Shown: positions 1-6,698 of the stretch, piece after piece
Position numbering within the stretch: the first letter of the stretch is position 1
Layout of the letters: each line of letters opens with the position of its first letter
From: an uncultured Bacteroidales bacterium
GTDB lineage: Bacteria > Bacteroidota > Bacteroidia > Bacteroidales > UBA932
Length of the DNA: 9,209 nucleotides
Direction of reading: 5' to 3'
NCBI GenBank assembly: GCA_902488725.1
Contig: CABTXO010000047.1
Span: 1 to 9,209, forward strand
Program-made: the position numbers and the translations under genes
Notes under the pieces: generated by a model
What the model was told of the DNA's origin: nothing
The model's database searches: none
Seen by the model: the letters and a program-made list of their open reading frames with translations, nothing else

Positions 1-240
1 ACCCGTATAATAATTGGCGTTGGGAGCGCCGACTCCGATTCCGCGGATCGCACCTTCGGCATGCGCCTCGGCGATGATCTTCTTGAGGGCCTCGGCCACG
101 GAGGCGATGTACGGAGCAACTTCCGTGTAGGTGTCGGAGCGGACGACCGTCTGCGCCAGCACGCTTCCGCGCGCGTCCACGACACCGCATTTAGTCGTCT
201 GGCCGCCGATGTCGATTCCAATGACTAGATTCTGTTCCAT
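1..240 (-). CDS. ROK-family sugar kinase, N-terminal 80 residues (3' part beyond window)
   Basis: The visible N-terminus opens almost at once with the phosphate-1 loop of the ROK/hexokinase-actin fold: residues about 6-15 read GIDIGGQTTK, a DIGGTxxK-type motif that contacts ATP phosphates. This is followed by GVVDARG and a later GIGVGAPN segment, also typical of ROK proteins. There is no helix-turn-helix in front of the motif, so a cytoplasmic kinase (glucokinase or a related hexose/amino-sugar kinase) is more likely than a ROK repressor. The ATG at 240 lies 19 bases after the stop of the MFS transporter gene, with a purine-rich AGAAGAA just upstream, so the two are probably co-transcribed: uptake, then phosphorylation. 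The catalytic Asp and the zinc-binding Cys motif lie outside the window, so substrate and activity cannot be judged. Confidence 0.88.
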   Translation of the reverse strand, partial: MEQNLVIGIDIGGQTTKCGVVDARGSVLAQTVVRSDTYTEVAPYIASVAEALKKIIAEAHAEGAIRGIGVGAPNANYYTG

Positions 241-259
241 TTCTTCTGTTTGAATATGC

Positions 260-1537
260 TTACGCGGTTTTTTCCGCATGTTTCACTTTCGAACCGAACA
301 GGGCATACCAGAGGATGTACAGGACACCGATCACGATCACCCAGTAGCTCACGAGATAGCCGGCACCGTCGGCGACCGCGCCCTGGATGAGCGGGAGGAT
401 GCCGCCGCCGCAGACCATCACCATGAAGAGACCGGAAGCGATGGACGTGTACTTGCCGAGGCCTTCGACCGCCATGTTGAAGATGGCGCCCCACATCACG
501 GAGGTGCAGAGACCGCAGAGCACGAAGAACATCACGCCGACCGGAATGGCCTCAAGCGAGAACTTCAGCTGGGCGGTGATGGCCGGGAACTTCACGGTGG
601 AAGAGTTGCCCAGGAAGATGCCGAGCAGCAGGAAAAGCACGGCCAGCGAGCCCACGACCGAGATCATGGCACGGCTGGAGACCTTTCCGCCCACAGTGGC
701 TCCGACCAGACGGCCGCAGAGCATGAGCAGCCAGTACATGCCGACGATCGAACCCGCCACGGCGGCAGCCGTCCCGATCTCCTGGGTCATGTAGAGGTTC
801 ACGAAGTTCGGAATGCCGACCTCGACGCCCACATAGATGAAGATGGCGATGATACCGAAGACGAAATGACGGAAAGAAAGGGCTCCCTTCACGTTTTCGC
901 CCATGCCCGCCTGCTTTTCTCCGGACTTTGCAGCTTCAAGCTCGGGTTCGGGAATATAGGAGAAGGCAATGATGATGAAGGCCAGCACGAAGATGCCCAT
1001 TGCGAGGAAAAGGGCAGGATTGGCATCCGAAATGGTCGCCCTGGCCGCATCTCCCATGAGATAGCCGACCAGCACCGGAACGATCGTAGCGAACAGGGAA
1101 TTGCAGGAACCGCCCCACTGGATCAGCTGGTTGCCACGGTTTCCGCCGCCGCCGAGCGTGTTCAGCATCGGGTTCACCACGGTGTTCAGCATGCACATGG
1201 AGAAGCCTGAGACGAATGCGCCGAGGAGGTACACCGCAAAGCTCTCGAAGATGCCGGAGAGGAAGGTAATCCCCACTCCGATGAAACCGACTGCAACAGC
1301 GGCCAGGGCCGTGAACTTGTAGCCCTTCCTGGACAGGATCATGCCGGCGGGCAACCCCATGAACGCATAGGCGATGAAGTTGGCGGCGTTGCCAAGTTGA
1401 GACATGAAGTTCGTCGCATTGAACTGCGCCCTGACGATCACCCCGAAGGGGTTCTGAAGTCCGGTCACGAACGAAATCATCGCGAACAGGAAGAACATGA
1501 TCCCGATCGCAAGGACATTTCCTTTTTTCTTTTCCAT
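260..1537 (-). CDS. MFS sugar:proton symporter, FucP/GluP-like (FHS family)
   Basis: This is a 425-residue inner-membrane protein with about 12 hydrophobic segments and a hydrophilic central loop at roughly residues 195-222 (EPELEAAKSGEKQ), the usual MFS layout. Family signs include the N-terminal FAMISFVTGLQNPF segment, a loop 2-3 motif with basic residues (SRKGYKF, about 69-75), NPMLNTLGGGGNRG near 122-135 (compare the NP..LG segment of FucP-type permeases) and a late GGGILPLIQGAVAD stretch near 377-390. The likely role is proton-driven import of a hexose or related sugar; the exact sugar cannot be read from sequence. I chose the ATG at 1537 over the in-frame ATG at 1579. The only good -7 box (1587-1594) would place the transcript start about at 1582, too close to the upstream ATG, and family members begin near this KGNVLAIG segment. 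It is followed by the ROK kinase gene, consistent with an uptake operon. Confidence 0.9.
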   Translation of the reverse strand: MEKKKGNVLAIGIMFFLFAMISFVTGLQNPFGVIVRAQFNATNFMSQLGNAANFIAYAFMGLPAGMILSRKGYKFTALAAVAVGFIGVGITFLSGIFESFAVYLLGAFVSGFSMCMLNTVVNPMLNTLGGGGNRGNQLIQWGGSCNSLFATIVPVLVGYLMGDAARATISDANPALFLAMGIFVLAFIIIAFSYIPEPELEAAKSGEKQAGMGENVKGALSFRHFVFGIIAIFIYVGVEVGIPNFVNLYMTQEIGTAAAVAGSIVGMYWLLMLCGRLVGATVGGKVSSRAMISVVGSLAVLFLLLGIFLGNSSTVKFPAITAQLKFSLEAIPVGVMFFVLCGLCTSVMWGAIFNMAVEGLGKYTSIASGLFMVMVCGGGILPLIQGAVADGAGYLVSYWVIVIGVLYILWYALFGSKVKHAEKTA

Positions 1538-1586
1538 ATTGTTATTAAGATTAATGATAATTGCCGTGGGGCGTTCCATATCGTTA

Positions 1587-1594
1587 CAAATTTA
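1587..1594 (-). promoter_or_regulatory. -7 promoter box of the MFS/ROK operon
   Basis: The minus strand reads TAAATTTG, an exact match to the Bacteroidetes -7 consensus TAnnTTTG. It lies about 50 bases upstream of the chosen MFS start. No good -33 TTTG is found at the expected 19-21 base spacing (only TTGT or GTTT), so the promoter may be weak or activator-dependent. The inferred transcript start is near 1582, giving a leader of about 45 nt. Confidence 0.5.
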
Positions 1595-1685
1595 CGAAAA
1601 TATCCAAATAAAGAAACAAGCGGGGAAAAAGTATTTCGGATCAAGTATTTCTCCCCTGCCACCGAACCGGGCAGAAGATAAAGAC

Positions 1686-1779
1686 AAAAGATGAAAGGCC
1701 GACGCTTTCCCCAAAGCGACGGCCTGATGTATATAAAACGAACTTAACAAATGGACAACAAAAAGAACTTTTGTCCGTC
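1686..1779 (-). ncRNA. Putative small RNA or leader/attenuator RNA
   Basis: A transcript starting about six bases past the -7 box at 1785-1792 would run about 95 nt. Near its 5' end it can fold GGACAA (1776-1771) against UUGUCC (1758-1753). An A/U-rich linker of about 25 nt follows, then the strong hairpin at 1725-1696, then an interrupted U-rich tail (UUUCAUCUUUUG). There is no ATG inside. A promoter-to-terminator unit with no ORF is the usual look of a free small RNA. Because the MFS gene lies downstream on the same strand, it could instead be an attenuated long leader, but that gene appears to have its own promoter at 1587-1594. I do not recognise an Rfam family. Confidence 0.4.
1696..1725 (-). 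terminator. Rho-independent-like terminator hairpin
   Basis: AGGCCG and CGCTTT on the left pair with AAAGCG and CGGCCT on the right around a CCCC loop (plus-strand reading): 12 base pairs with one A/A mismatch in the middle. On the minus strand the stem is followed by TTTCATCTTTTGTCTTT, a U-rich but interrupted tract; on the plus strand there is no U tract. It therefore most likely ends minus-strand transcripts: the putative small RNA, and read-through from the araC-type gene that stops at 1896. Confidence 0.6.
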
Positions 1780-1784
1780 CGATG

Positions 1785-1815
1785 CAAAGGTATTACGTTT
1801 TTTTGAATTCGCAAG
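1785..1815 (-). promoter_or_regulatory. Bacteroidetes-type promoter of the putative small RNA
   Basis: On the minus strand, CTTG (1815-1812) is followed by 19 bases and then TACCTTTG (1792-1785). The -7 box matches TAnnTTTG exactly, and the -33 box matches three of four positions of TTTG at the expected spacing. It points away from the araC-type coding region, into a stretch with no ORF, with an inferred start near 1779. Confidence 0.6.
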
Positions 1816-1895
1816 GGTTTTTCCTAATTTTTTAAAACGATTTTTCCGCAAAACTATTACTGTCAGGCGGCAGATAGGTTACGCTTGTAAATCCG

Positions 1896-2810
1896 TCAGC
1901 TGTTCCGGTAATCCTTCGGGGTCATCCCGACATGGGATTTGAAGAACTTGCAGAACACCGACTGATTGGAGAATTTCAAGTTGAAGACGATCTCCTTGAT
2001 CGGGATGTCGGAATATTTCAGCAGGTTCTTCACCTCCAGGATCAGGAAGGCATCGATCCAGTCCGAAGCCGTCCGCCCGCTCGCCTGCCGCACCAGTTTG
2101 GACAGATACTTGGGCGTCAGTCCGATCTGATCCGCATAGAAGGCTACGCTGTGCTGCGAATTGTGGTGTTCCGTCACCAAGGTCATGAACTGTTCGAAGA
2201 CCGATTTCACCCGGGAGGTGGTGACATCCGAGGATTCCGGCTTCCTGAGTTCCTGATCCTTCCAGGCACCGTCCAGCAGATAGAACAACGAAGCGATCAA
2301 GCTGCCCACCGCCTCGCGTCGGTTCGGGAAATCCTCGTGCAGGATCTGCTCCACGAGTTCCAGGTAGCGGGAGCAGAAAAGCAGATTCCGGCCCTCCAGC
2401 CGGAGGCAGGGATCCGCGAGAATCCCGAACTGCCCGGTGAACAGTTTCCCGAAATCCAGGTTGATGCCGGACAGATAGTCGCTGGACAGGGCCACCACGA
2501 TGAACCGGAGCGAGTCCAGTCCCTCCTGCGGCGGTTTCTCCACCTTCAGGATGTTGCCCGGCGTGCCGATCAGCAGCGAATGGGGGTGGAGATCGTAGGA
2601 CTTGAGGTTGATTTCGACCGTCAGCCGTCCGGAGAGACAGAAAATGGCGGTGTAGCCGTCGTAGCGGCAGGGATATTTCAGGAAGTCGAGCTTGTCGTCG
2701 TACCGGATGTCCAGTACGAAAAAGTCATCTCCGAGACAGGATCCGATTTCGTCCGAGAACATGCTCCTGACCTGGTTCAATCCGATGTTCAGCAAAGGTT
2801 CCCCATTCAT
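1896..2810 (-). CDS. AraC-family transcriptional regulator
   Basis: This is a 304-residue protein. The N-terminal part (about 30-130) resembles the cupin-like ligand/dimerisation half of AraC proteins (YTAIFCLSGRLTVEINLKSYDL...LLIGTPG). The C-terminal ~95 residues form the twin helix-turn-helix DNA-binding domain: HTH1 about 222-242 (VAFYADQIGLTPKYLSKLVRQ), a linker WIDAFLILEVKNLLKYSDIPI, then HTH2 about 271-291 with the SNQSVFCKFFKSHVGMTPKDYR signature. I chose the ATG at 2810 rather than 2855 because the promoter at 2832-2863 would start transcription near 2826, below the upstream ATG. It is divergent from the TolC-led efflux operon across a short control region, the common arrangement for a local regulator of drug or bile-type efflux. 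The inducing ligand is unknown, and activation rather than repression is inferred from the family only. Confidence 0.93.
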   Translation of the reverse strand: MNGEPLLNIGLNQVRSMFSDEIGSCLGDDFFVLDIRYDDKLDFLKYPCRYDGYTAIFCLSGRLTVEINLKSYDLHPHSLLIGTPGNILKVEKPPQEGLDSLRFIVVALSSDYLSGINLDFGKLFTGQFGILADPCLRLEGRNLLFCSRYLELVEQILHEDFPNRREAVGSLIASLFYLLDGAWKDQELRKPESSDVTTSRVKSVFEQFMTLVTEHHNSQHSVAFYADQIGLTPKYLSKLVRQASGRTASDWIDAFLILEVKNLLKYSDIPIKEIVFNLKFSNQSVFCKFFKSHVGMTPKDYRNS

Positions 2811-2831
2811 CTTTTTAACGTTTTTGGACAA

Positions 2832-2863
2832 TAAAAGTATAAAAAAATCGACCAATTGACAAA
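2832..2863 (-). promoter_or_regulatory. Promoter of the araC-family gene
   Basis: On the minus strand, TTTG (2863-2860) is followed by exactly 20 bases and then TACTTTTA (2839-2832), which matches TAnnTTTG except for the last base. The inferred transcript start is near 2826, leaving a short leader of about 16 nt to the ATG at 2810. Confidence 0.55.
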
Positions 2864-2918
2864 TTTTTCACCATCATAAAACCGACGACCTGCACTTTCG
2901 GGCAACTTATTTGCAGGG

Positions 2919-2951
2919 ATGGAAATCGCTTTCCGAGAATGGAAGGTGCTT
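2919..2951 (+). promoter_or_regulatory. Direct-repeat operator candidate for the AraC-family regulator
   Basis: The motif ATGGAA-N3-GCTT occurs at 2919-2931 and again at 2939-2951, exactly 20 bp apart: 10 of 13 positions identical, all outside the N3. Two half-sites on one face of the helix, about two turns apart, are the classic layout of AraC-type binding sites. The pair sits between the divergent regulator and the tolC-type gene, 25 bases upstream of the latter's start codon. Binding by this regulator is inference. Confidence 0.4.
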
Positions 2952-2975
2952 ATTTCCAATATGTAGTATTTGAAT

Positions 2976-4502
2976 ATGGAGCGTAACATCACAAAAATCG
3001 CCGGAATTGTCTGGATGCTGTTGTTTCCCCTTTTGGGAAATGCGCAGCGGATGCTCACCCTGCAGGAATGCCGACAGATGGCCATGCGGAACGACAAACA
3101 GCTGGAGCAGGCCCGGACGAAGGTGGAGATGGCAGGGACGGACCGGAAGATAGCCATGGCCAACTACTTCCCGAACCTGTCCGTGACGGGGGCCTGCCTC
3201 TACAACAATGCGGACATCAATCTGATCAGCGATGCGGCCTCCGCGAAACTGCAGAACATGGGGACCTCCCTGCAACAGCAGTTCGGTACTTTCTCGCAGC
3301 AGCTGATGACCGCCGTGACAGCCAACCCGAAGGCGGTCGCCGAATACCTCCAAAGCCCGATGTGGCAGACCGTTCTGGGAACCCTGTCGAAGACCGACAT
3401 CAGCCAGGCGGTCAATGCGCTGGGAACCGAAATCGACAATGCCTTCCACCCGGACCTGCAGAACATTTTTGCGGGAGCGGTCTCCTTGCAGCAGCCCGTG
3501 TTCATGGGCGGAAAGATCGTCGCCGCGAACCGGATCGCGAAACTGGCGGAGCAGTTGTCGGAGACGGAATACGACCGGCAGTGCCGGGAAGTGCTCGTTG
3601 CGGTCGACCAGTCCTACTGGCAGATCGTCTCCCTTGCGAACAAGCGGAAACTGGCTGATTCCTACGCCACCCTTCTGCATCGGATGGAGCACGATGTGGA
3701 CCTGTCCGTACAGGAGGGGGTCGCGACGGAGTCGGATGCCCTGCAGATCAAGGTAAAGGCCAACGAAGCCGACATGCTGCTGACCCGGTCCACGAACGGA
3801 CTCTCTCTTGCCAAAATGCTGCTTTGCAAGCAGATAGGCCTTGCCCTGGACACGGACATCGTGCTCGCGGACGAAGGGCTGGAGAAGATTCCCGCCCCGC
3901 AGTTCGGAGCCGGGAAGAGTCTCGAAGAAATCTACGCCGACCGGCCCGAAACCCGAAGCCTGGAGCTTGCAAGCCGCATCTACCGGGGGAAGGCGGCCGT
4001 GGCCAGGGCCGACATGCTCCCGAAAGTAGCGCTTACGGCGAACTACCTCGTCACGAACCCCAGCCTGAAGAACGGATTCCGGAAGGAATGGAACGGGATG
4101 TTCAATGCGGGCGTAACGGTGAACATTCCCCTGTTCCACGGGTTCGAGGCCCTGCAGAAGACACGCAAAGCCGAGACGGAAGCGACCCTCCGGCAATTGC
4201 AGCTGGCAGATGCCAAAGATCTCATCAATCTGCAGGTAAGCCAGTTGCGCAGGCAGAAGCGCGAGGCGGCCGAAAAGTTGGAGATGGCGGAGAGCAACCT
4301 CGCCGCGGCGGAAGAGAATCTCCGGGCGGCGACGGCCGGATTCGCGGAAGGAGTGATCAATGCCAACACCGCCCTCGCAGCCCAGACCGCCTGGTTCCAG
4401 GCGCATGCGGAATATATCGACGCCGGCATCGCGCTCCAGATGCTGGCCGCGAACCTGTACAAGGCGGAAGGGAATCCTGTCGCACAAATGAACGAACAAT
4501 AA
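2976..4502 (+). CDS. TolC-family outer-membrane efflux protein
   Basis: This is a 508-residue outer-membrane channel subunit, expected to trimerise and form the exit duct of the exporter encoded downstream. A signal peptide covers about residues 1-24 (basic start, hydrophobic IVWMLLFPLL, cleavage near GNAQ). Two OEP repeats follow: the first with LTLQECRQMAMRN...FPNLSVTG...LQQPVFMGGKIVAANR, the second with RPETRSLELASRIYRGKAAVARADMLPKVALTANY...VNIPLFHGFEALQKTRKAE, with long Ala/Glu-rich helices between and after. The segment between the first pair of predicted strands (about residues 78-165) is unusually long and helical, whereas the matching loop in the second repeat is only about 16-20 residues. 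The ATG at 2976 is preferred over the in-frame TTG at 2970. The adaptor gene starts 12 bases after the stop, so they form one operon. Confidence 0.93.
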   Translation: MERNITKIAGIVWMLLFPLLGNAQRMLTLQECRQMAMRNDKQLEQARTKVEMAGTDRKIAMANYFPNLSVTGACLYNNADINLISDAASAKLQNMGTSLQQQFGTFSQQLMTAVTANPKAVAEYLQSPMWQTVLGTLSKTDISQAVNALGTEIDNAFHPDLQNIFAGAVSLQQPVFMGGKIVAANRIAKLAEQLSETEYDRQCREVLVAVDQSYWQIVSLANKRKLADSYATLLHRMEHDVDLSVQEGVATESDALQIKVKANEADMLLTRSTNGLSLAKMLLCKQIGLALDTDIVLADEGLEKIPAPQFGAGKSLEEIYADRPETRSLELASRIYRGKAAVARADMLPKVALTANYLVTNPSLKNGFRKEWNGMFNAGVTVNIPLFHGFEALQKTRKAETEATLRQLQLADAKDLINLQVSQLRRQKREAAEKLEMAESNLAAAEENLRAATAGFAEGVINANTALAAQTAWFQAHAEYIDAGIALQMLAANLYKAEGNPVAQMNEQ

Positions 4503-4514
4503 CAAGATACCATC

Positions 4515-5522
4515 ATGAAAGAGCAGAAGAAAAGTTACAACCTGACGGTCGGGATCGTTGCGCTTGTCGCGGTGATCCTCCTCATCGCGCTCATCGGCTA
4601 CTTCGTTTCGAAGCCGAAGCCGCTGGTGATCCAGGGCGAAGCGGAAGCGAGCGAATACCGTATCTCCGGGAAAGTGCCCGGAAGAATCGAAGAATTGTAC
4701 GTGAAGGAAGGGCAGCAGGTCCACAAAGGAGACACGATCGCCTTCATCGATTCCCCCGAGGTCCGTGCGAAACTGGCCCAGGCGCGTGCCGCAAAGGCCG
4801 CCGCTGCCGCCCAACGCAGAAAGGCCGTGAACGGAGCCCGGCAGGAGCAGATCGCCGGAGCCTACCAGCTCTACCAGCAGGCGCGGGTACAGGAGGATGT
4901 CATGAAGAAGTCCCTGGACCGGGTCCGGAGACTCTTCGACCAGAAAGTCATCGCGGCGCAGAAGTACGACGAAACCCGCGCGAAATACGATGCGGCTGTC
5001 GCACAGTCCGCCGCTGCGAAAAGTCAGTATGACCTGGCCGTCGCAGGTGCCAGGGACGAGGACAAGGCTGCGGCGGCGGCCCTCGTGCAGCAGGCCGACG
5101 GGGCCGTGATGGAAGTCGAGGCTTATCGGGACGAACTGTACCTCACTTCCCCCGCAGACGGAATCGTCTCCAGCGTGTTCCCGAAAGCCGGTGAACTGGT
5201 AGGCGCCGGCTCCCCTGTCGCAAGCGTCACCGATTTGAACGACATCTGGTTTACGTTCAATGTGCGGGAGGACTACCTGCACGGCATGCGGCAGGGAGAC
5301 AGGATCACCCTCCGTGTCCCCGCACTGGATGACCGGGAGGTGTCCGCGACGGTCAACTACATCGCAGTCCGGGAATCCTACGCCACCTGGAAAGCCACCC
5401 GCGAGACCGGCATGTATGATGCCAAGACATTCGAAGTCCGGGCGGTTCCGGACGCACCGGCCGACGGCATCCTGCCGGGCATGACGGTGCTGTTGGCAGA
5501 AAGCGGGAGAGCGGAAAAATGA
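4515..5522 (+). CDS. HlyD/EmrA-like periplasmic adaptor (membrane fusion protein)
   Basis: This 335-residue adaptor should link the inner-membrane permeases to the TolC channel. It has one N-terminal membrane anchor (about 11-31, VGIVALVAVILLIALIGYFV) and a first half-lipoyl segment (50-80, ISGKVPGRIEELYVKEGQQVHKGDTIAFID). A long Ala/Gln/Lys/Arg-rich coiled coil follows (about 82-205), then the second half-lipoyl segment (LTSPADGIVSSVFPKAGELVGAGSPVASV, 210-238) and a beta-barrel domain ending in ILPGMTVLL. The short single-hairpin form and the TWKATRETGMYDAKTFEVRA stretch (291-310) resemble YbhG/YhiI-type adaptors that serve ABC-2 permeases. Its TGA overlaps the ATG of the first permease gene (ATGA at 5519-5522), which suggests translational coupling. 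Confidence 0.93.
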   Translation: MKEQKKSYNLTVGIVALVAVILLIALIGYFVSKPKPLVIQGEAEASEYRISGKVPGRIEELYVKEGQQVHKGDTIAFIDSPEVRAKLAQARAAKAAAAAQRRKAVNGARQEQIAGAYQLYQQARVQEDVMKKSLDRVRRLFDQKVIAAQKYDETRAKYDAAVAQSAAAKSQYDLAVAGARDEDKAAAAALVQQADGAVMEVEAYRDELYLTSPADGIVSSVFPKAGELVGAGSPVASVTDLNDIWFTFNVREDYLHGMRQGDRITLRVPALDDREVSATVNYIAVRESYATWKATRETGMYDAKTFEVRAVPDAPADGILPGMTVLLAESGRAEK

Positions 5523-6688
5523 GCTTCCGGGACGACATGTTCGCGGTTGCCAGGCGCGAAATGCGGATCATCCGGCGACGGCCCCTCTATCTGATCGGGT
5601 CGGTAGGGGTGCTCGCCTTCAGCGTCATCTTCTTCCTGACCTTCTTCCGCGCAGGGTTGCCCGACGACCTTCCGATCGGCGTAGTGGACTGCGACCTTTC
5701 CTCCACCTCGCGGGAATTCGCACGGCAGCTGGATGCGACCCAACTCGGCAAGGTGGTCCGCTATGACACCTTCGCCGCAGCCCGGGAGGACATGACACGC
5801 GGCAAGATCACCTCCGTGGTCGTGCTGCCGGAAGGCATGAACGATGCGCTGCAGTCGTCCCGGCAGCCCAGGATCACCTTCTACCTGAACAGCCTGTACT
5901 TCATCGGCGGCGCGCTCGCCTACAAGAACATTCTGACCATGGCCAACCTGGCGAACGGTGCTGTCCAACGGAAGATCTACCGTCTGCGGGGCTACGATGA
6001 CGCACAGATCATGGGACTGATCCAGCCGGTCGAGATCGACACGCACCAGATCGGGAACGTGTACACCAATTACGGCTTCTACCTCAACAACATCTTCCTC
6101 CCCGGCATCCTGGAGATGATCGTGATCATCGTGCTGATCTATTCCCTCGGTGCCGAGCTGAAGTACGGGACCTCCCGGCACCTGCTCAAGACCGCGGGGG
6201 ATTCCATCCTGAATGCATTGGCAGGGAAACTGCTGGTCTGGACCCTTCTGTTTTTGGCCCTGGGGCTGGTGCTCGTGCTCGTGCTGTACCATTGGATGCG
6301 TTATCCGTTGGCAGGCTCCATCTGGAACATGTTCCTGGCCATCGTCCTGCTGGTGGTGTCCAGCGAAGCGGTCGCCATCTTCATCCTCGGGCTCTTTCCG
6401 GTTCCGCGTCTCGCCCTGTCTCTGGGGGCGCTCTACAGTGTCCTGAGCTTCTCGCTGGCCGGTTTCACCCTCCCCGTCGAAGTGATGCCCCCTTTCATCC
6501 AAGGATTCGCGGCGGTCTTCCCGCTCCGGCACTACTACCTCTTCTTCGTGCAGGAGAGCCTTTTCGGCAGCGGCATGGCCGGCTGGTGGCAGGAAGCGGC
6601 GCATCTGCTCCTTTTCCTGTTCCTTCCGCTCGCGGTGCTGTACCGCCTGAAACGTGCGTACATATTCCAGAACTATCCGAAAGACTAG
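5519..6688 (+). CDS. ABC-2 type transporter permease, first of pair (YbhR/YhhJ-like)
   Basis: This is a 389-residue inner-membrane protein with the ABC2_membrane_3-type layout. One N-terminal helix (about 24-43) precedes a large extracytoplasmic domain (about 44-190; LPIGVVDCDLSSTSREFARQLDAT..., ITSVVVLPEGMNDAL). Five more helices follow near 193-212, 236-258, 270-292, 297-318 and 361-377. The SLAGFTLPVEVMPPFIQGFAAVFPLRHYY segment (312-340) is the hallmark C-terminal part of this permease family. It overlaps the adaptor gene by four bases and is followed by a second permease gene. Permeases of this class normally pair with a nucleotide-binding ATPase; none is encoded in the window, and this protein has no Walker motifs. 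The substrate is unknown. Confidence 0.92.
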   Translation: MSFRDDMFAVARREMRIIRRRPLYLIGSVGVLAFSVIFFLTFFRAGLPDDLPIGVVDCDLSSTSREFARQLDATQLGKVVRYDTFAAAREDMTRGKITSVVVLPEGMNDALQSSRQPRITFYLNSLYFIGGALAYKNILTMANLANGAVQRKIYRLRGYDDAQIMGLIQPVEIDTHQIGNVYTNYGFYLNNIFLPGILEMIVIIVLIYSLGAELKYGTSRHLLKTAGDSILNALAGKLLVWTLLFLALGLVLVLVLYHWMRYPLAGSIWNMFLAIVLLVVSSEAVAIFILGLFPVPRLALSLGALYSVLSFSLAGFTLPVEVMPPFIQGFAAVFPLRHYYLFFVQESLFGSGMAGWWQEAAHLLLFLFLPLAVLYRLKRAYIFQNYPKD

Positions 6689-6692
6689 GAGG
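6687..6692 (+). promoter_or_regulatory. Shine-Dalgarno AGGAGG for the second permease
   Basis: AGGAGG overlaps the TAG stop of the first permease and lies six bases before the ATG at 6699. It is the only strong Shine-Dalgarno sequence noted in this window, and it fixes the start at 6699 rather than at the in-frame ATG at 6654 inside the preceding gene. Confidence 0.7.
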
Positions 6693-6698
6693 ACCGGC

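Larger units (their letters stand above)
1538..1895. other. Gene-free control region between MFS and araC-type genes
   Basis: This region of about 360 bases is AT-rich and holds no credible protein gene. It contains, on the minus strand, the MFS promoter box and an apparent independent transcription unit (promoter, stem-loop, terminator), listed separately. The remaining parts, about 1595-1685 and 1816-1895, show only A/T runs and no structure I could support. Confidence 0.6.

Noticed and set aside
278..1210. A 310-codon plus-strand open frame opposite the MFS gene
   Set aside because: It is a His/Asp/Glu-rich shadow of a transmembrane protein gene with no domain and no promoter.
1691..1747. 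An 18-codon plus-strand ORF (MKGRRFPQSDGL...) across the terminator hairpin
   Set aside because: It is fully explained by the hairpin, has no plus-strand promoter and no ribosome binding site, and resembles no known peptide.
2855..2882. A TTGACA followed by a TAAAAC, resembling an E. coli sigma-70 promoter on the plus strand
   Set aside because: The spacing is only about 15 bases, and Bacteroidetes housekeeping promoters use a different consensus; it overlaps the better-supported araC promoter on the other strand.
2921..2934. Short inverted repeat GGAAA-TCGC-TTTCC near the tolC-type gene
   Set aside because: Its 5-bp arms are too short to be persuasive alone, and it overlaps the more convincing 20-bp-spaced direct repeat.
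2907..5282. A 791-codon open frame on the minus strand across the tolC and hlyD-type genes
   Set aside because: It lies antisense to two clear family members, and its translation is rich in Arg, Gly, His and Leu with no recognisable domain. Such long shadow frames are expected in GC-rich coding DNA with a biased third codon position.
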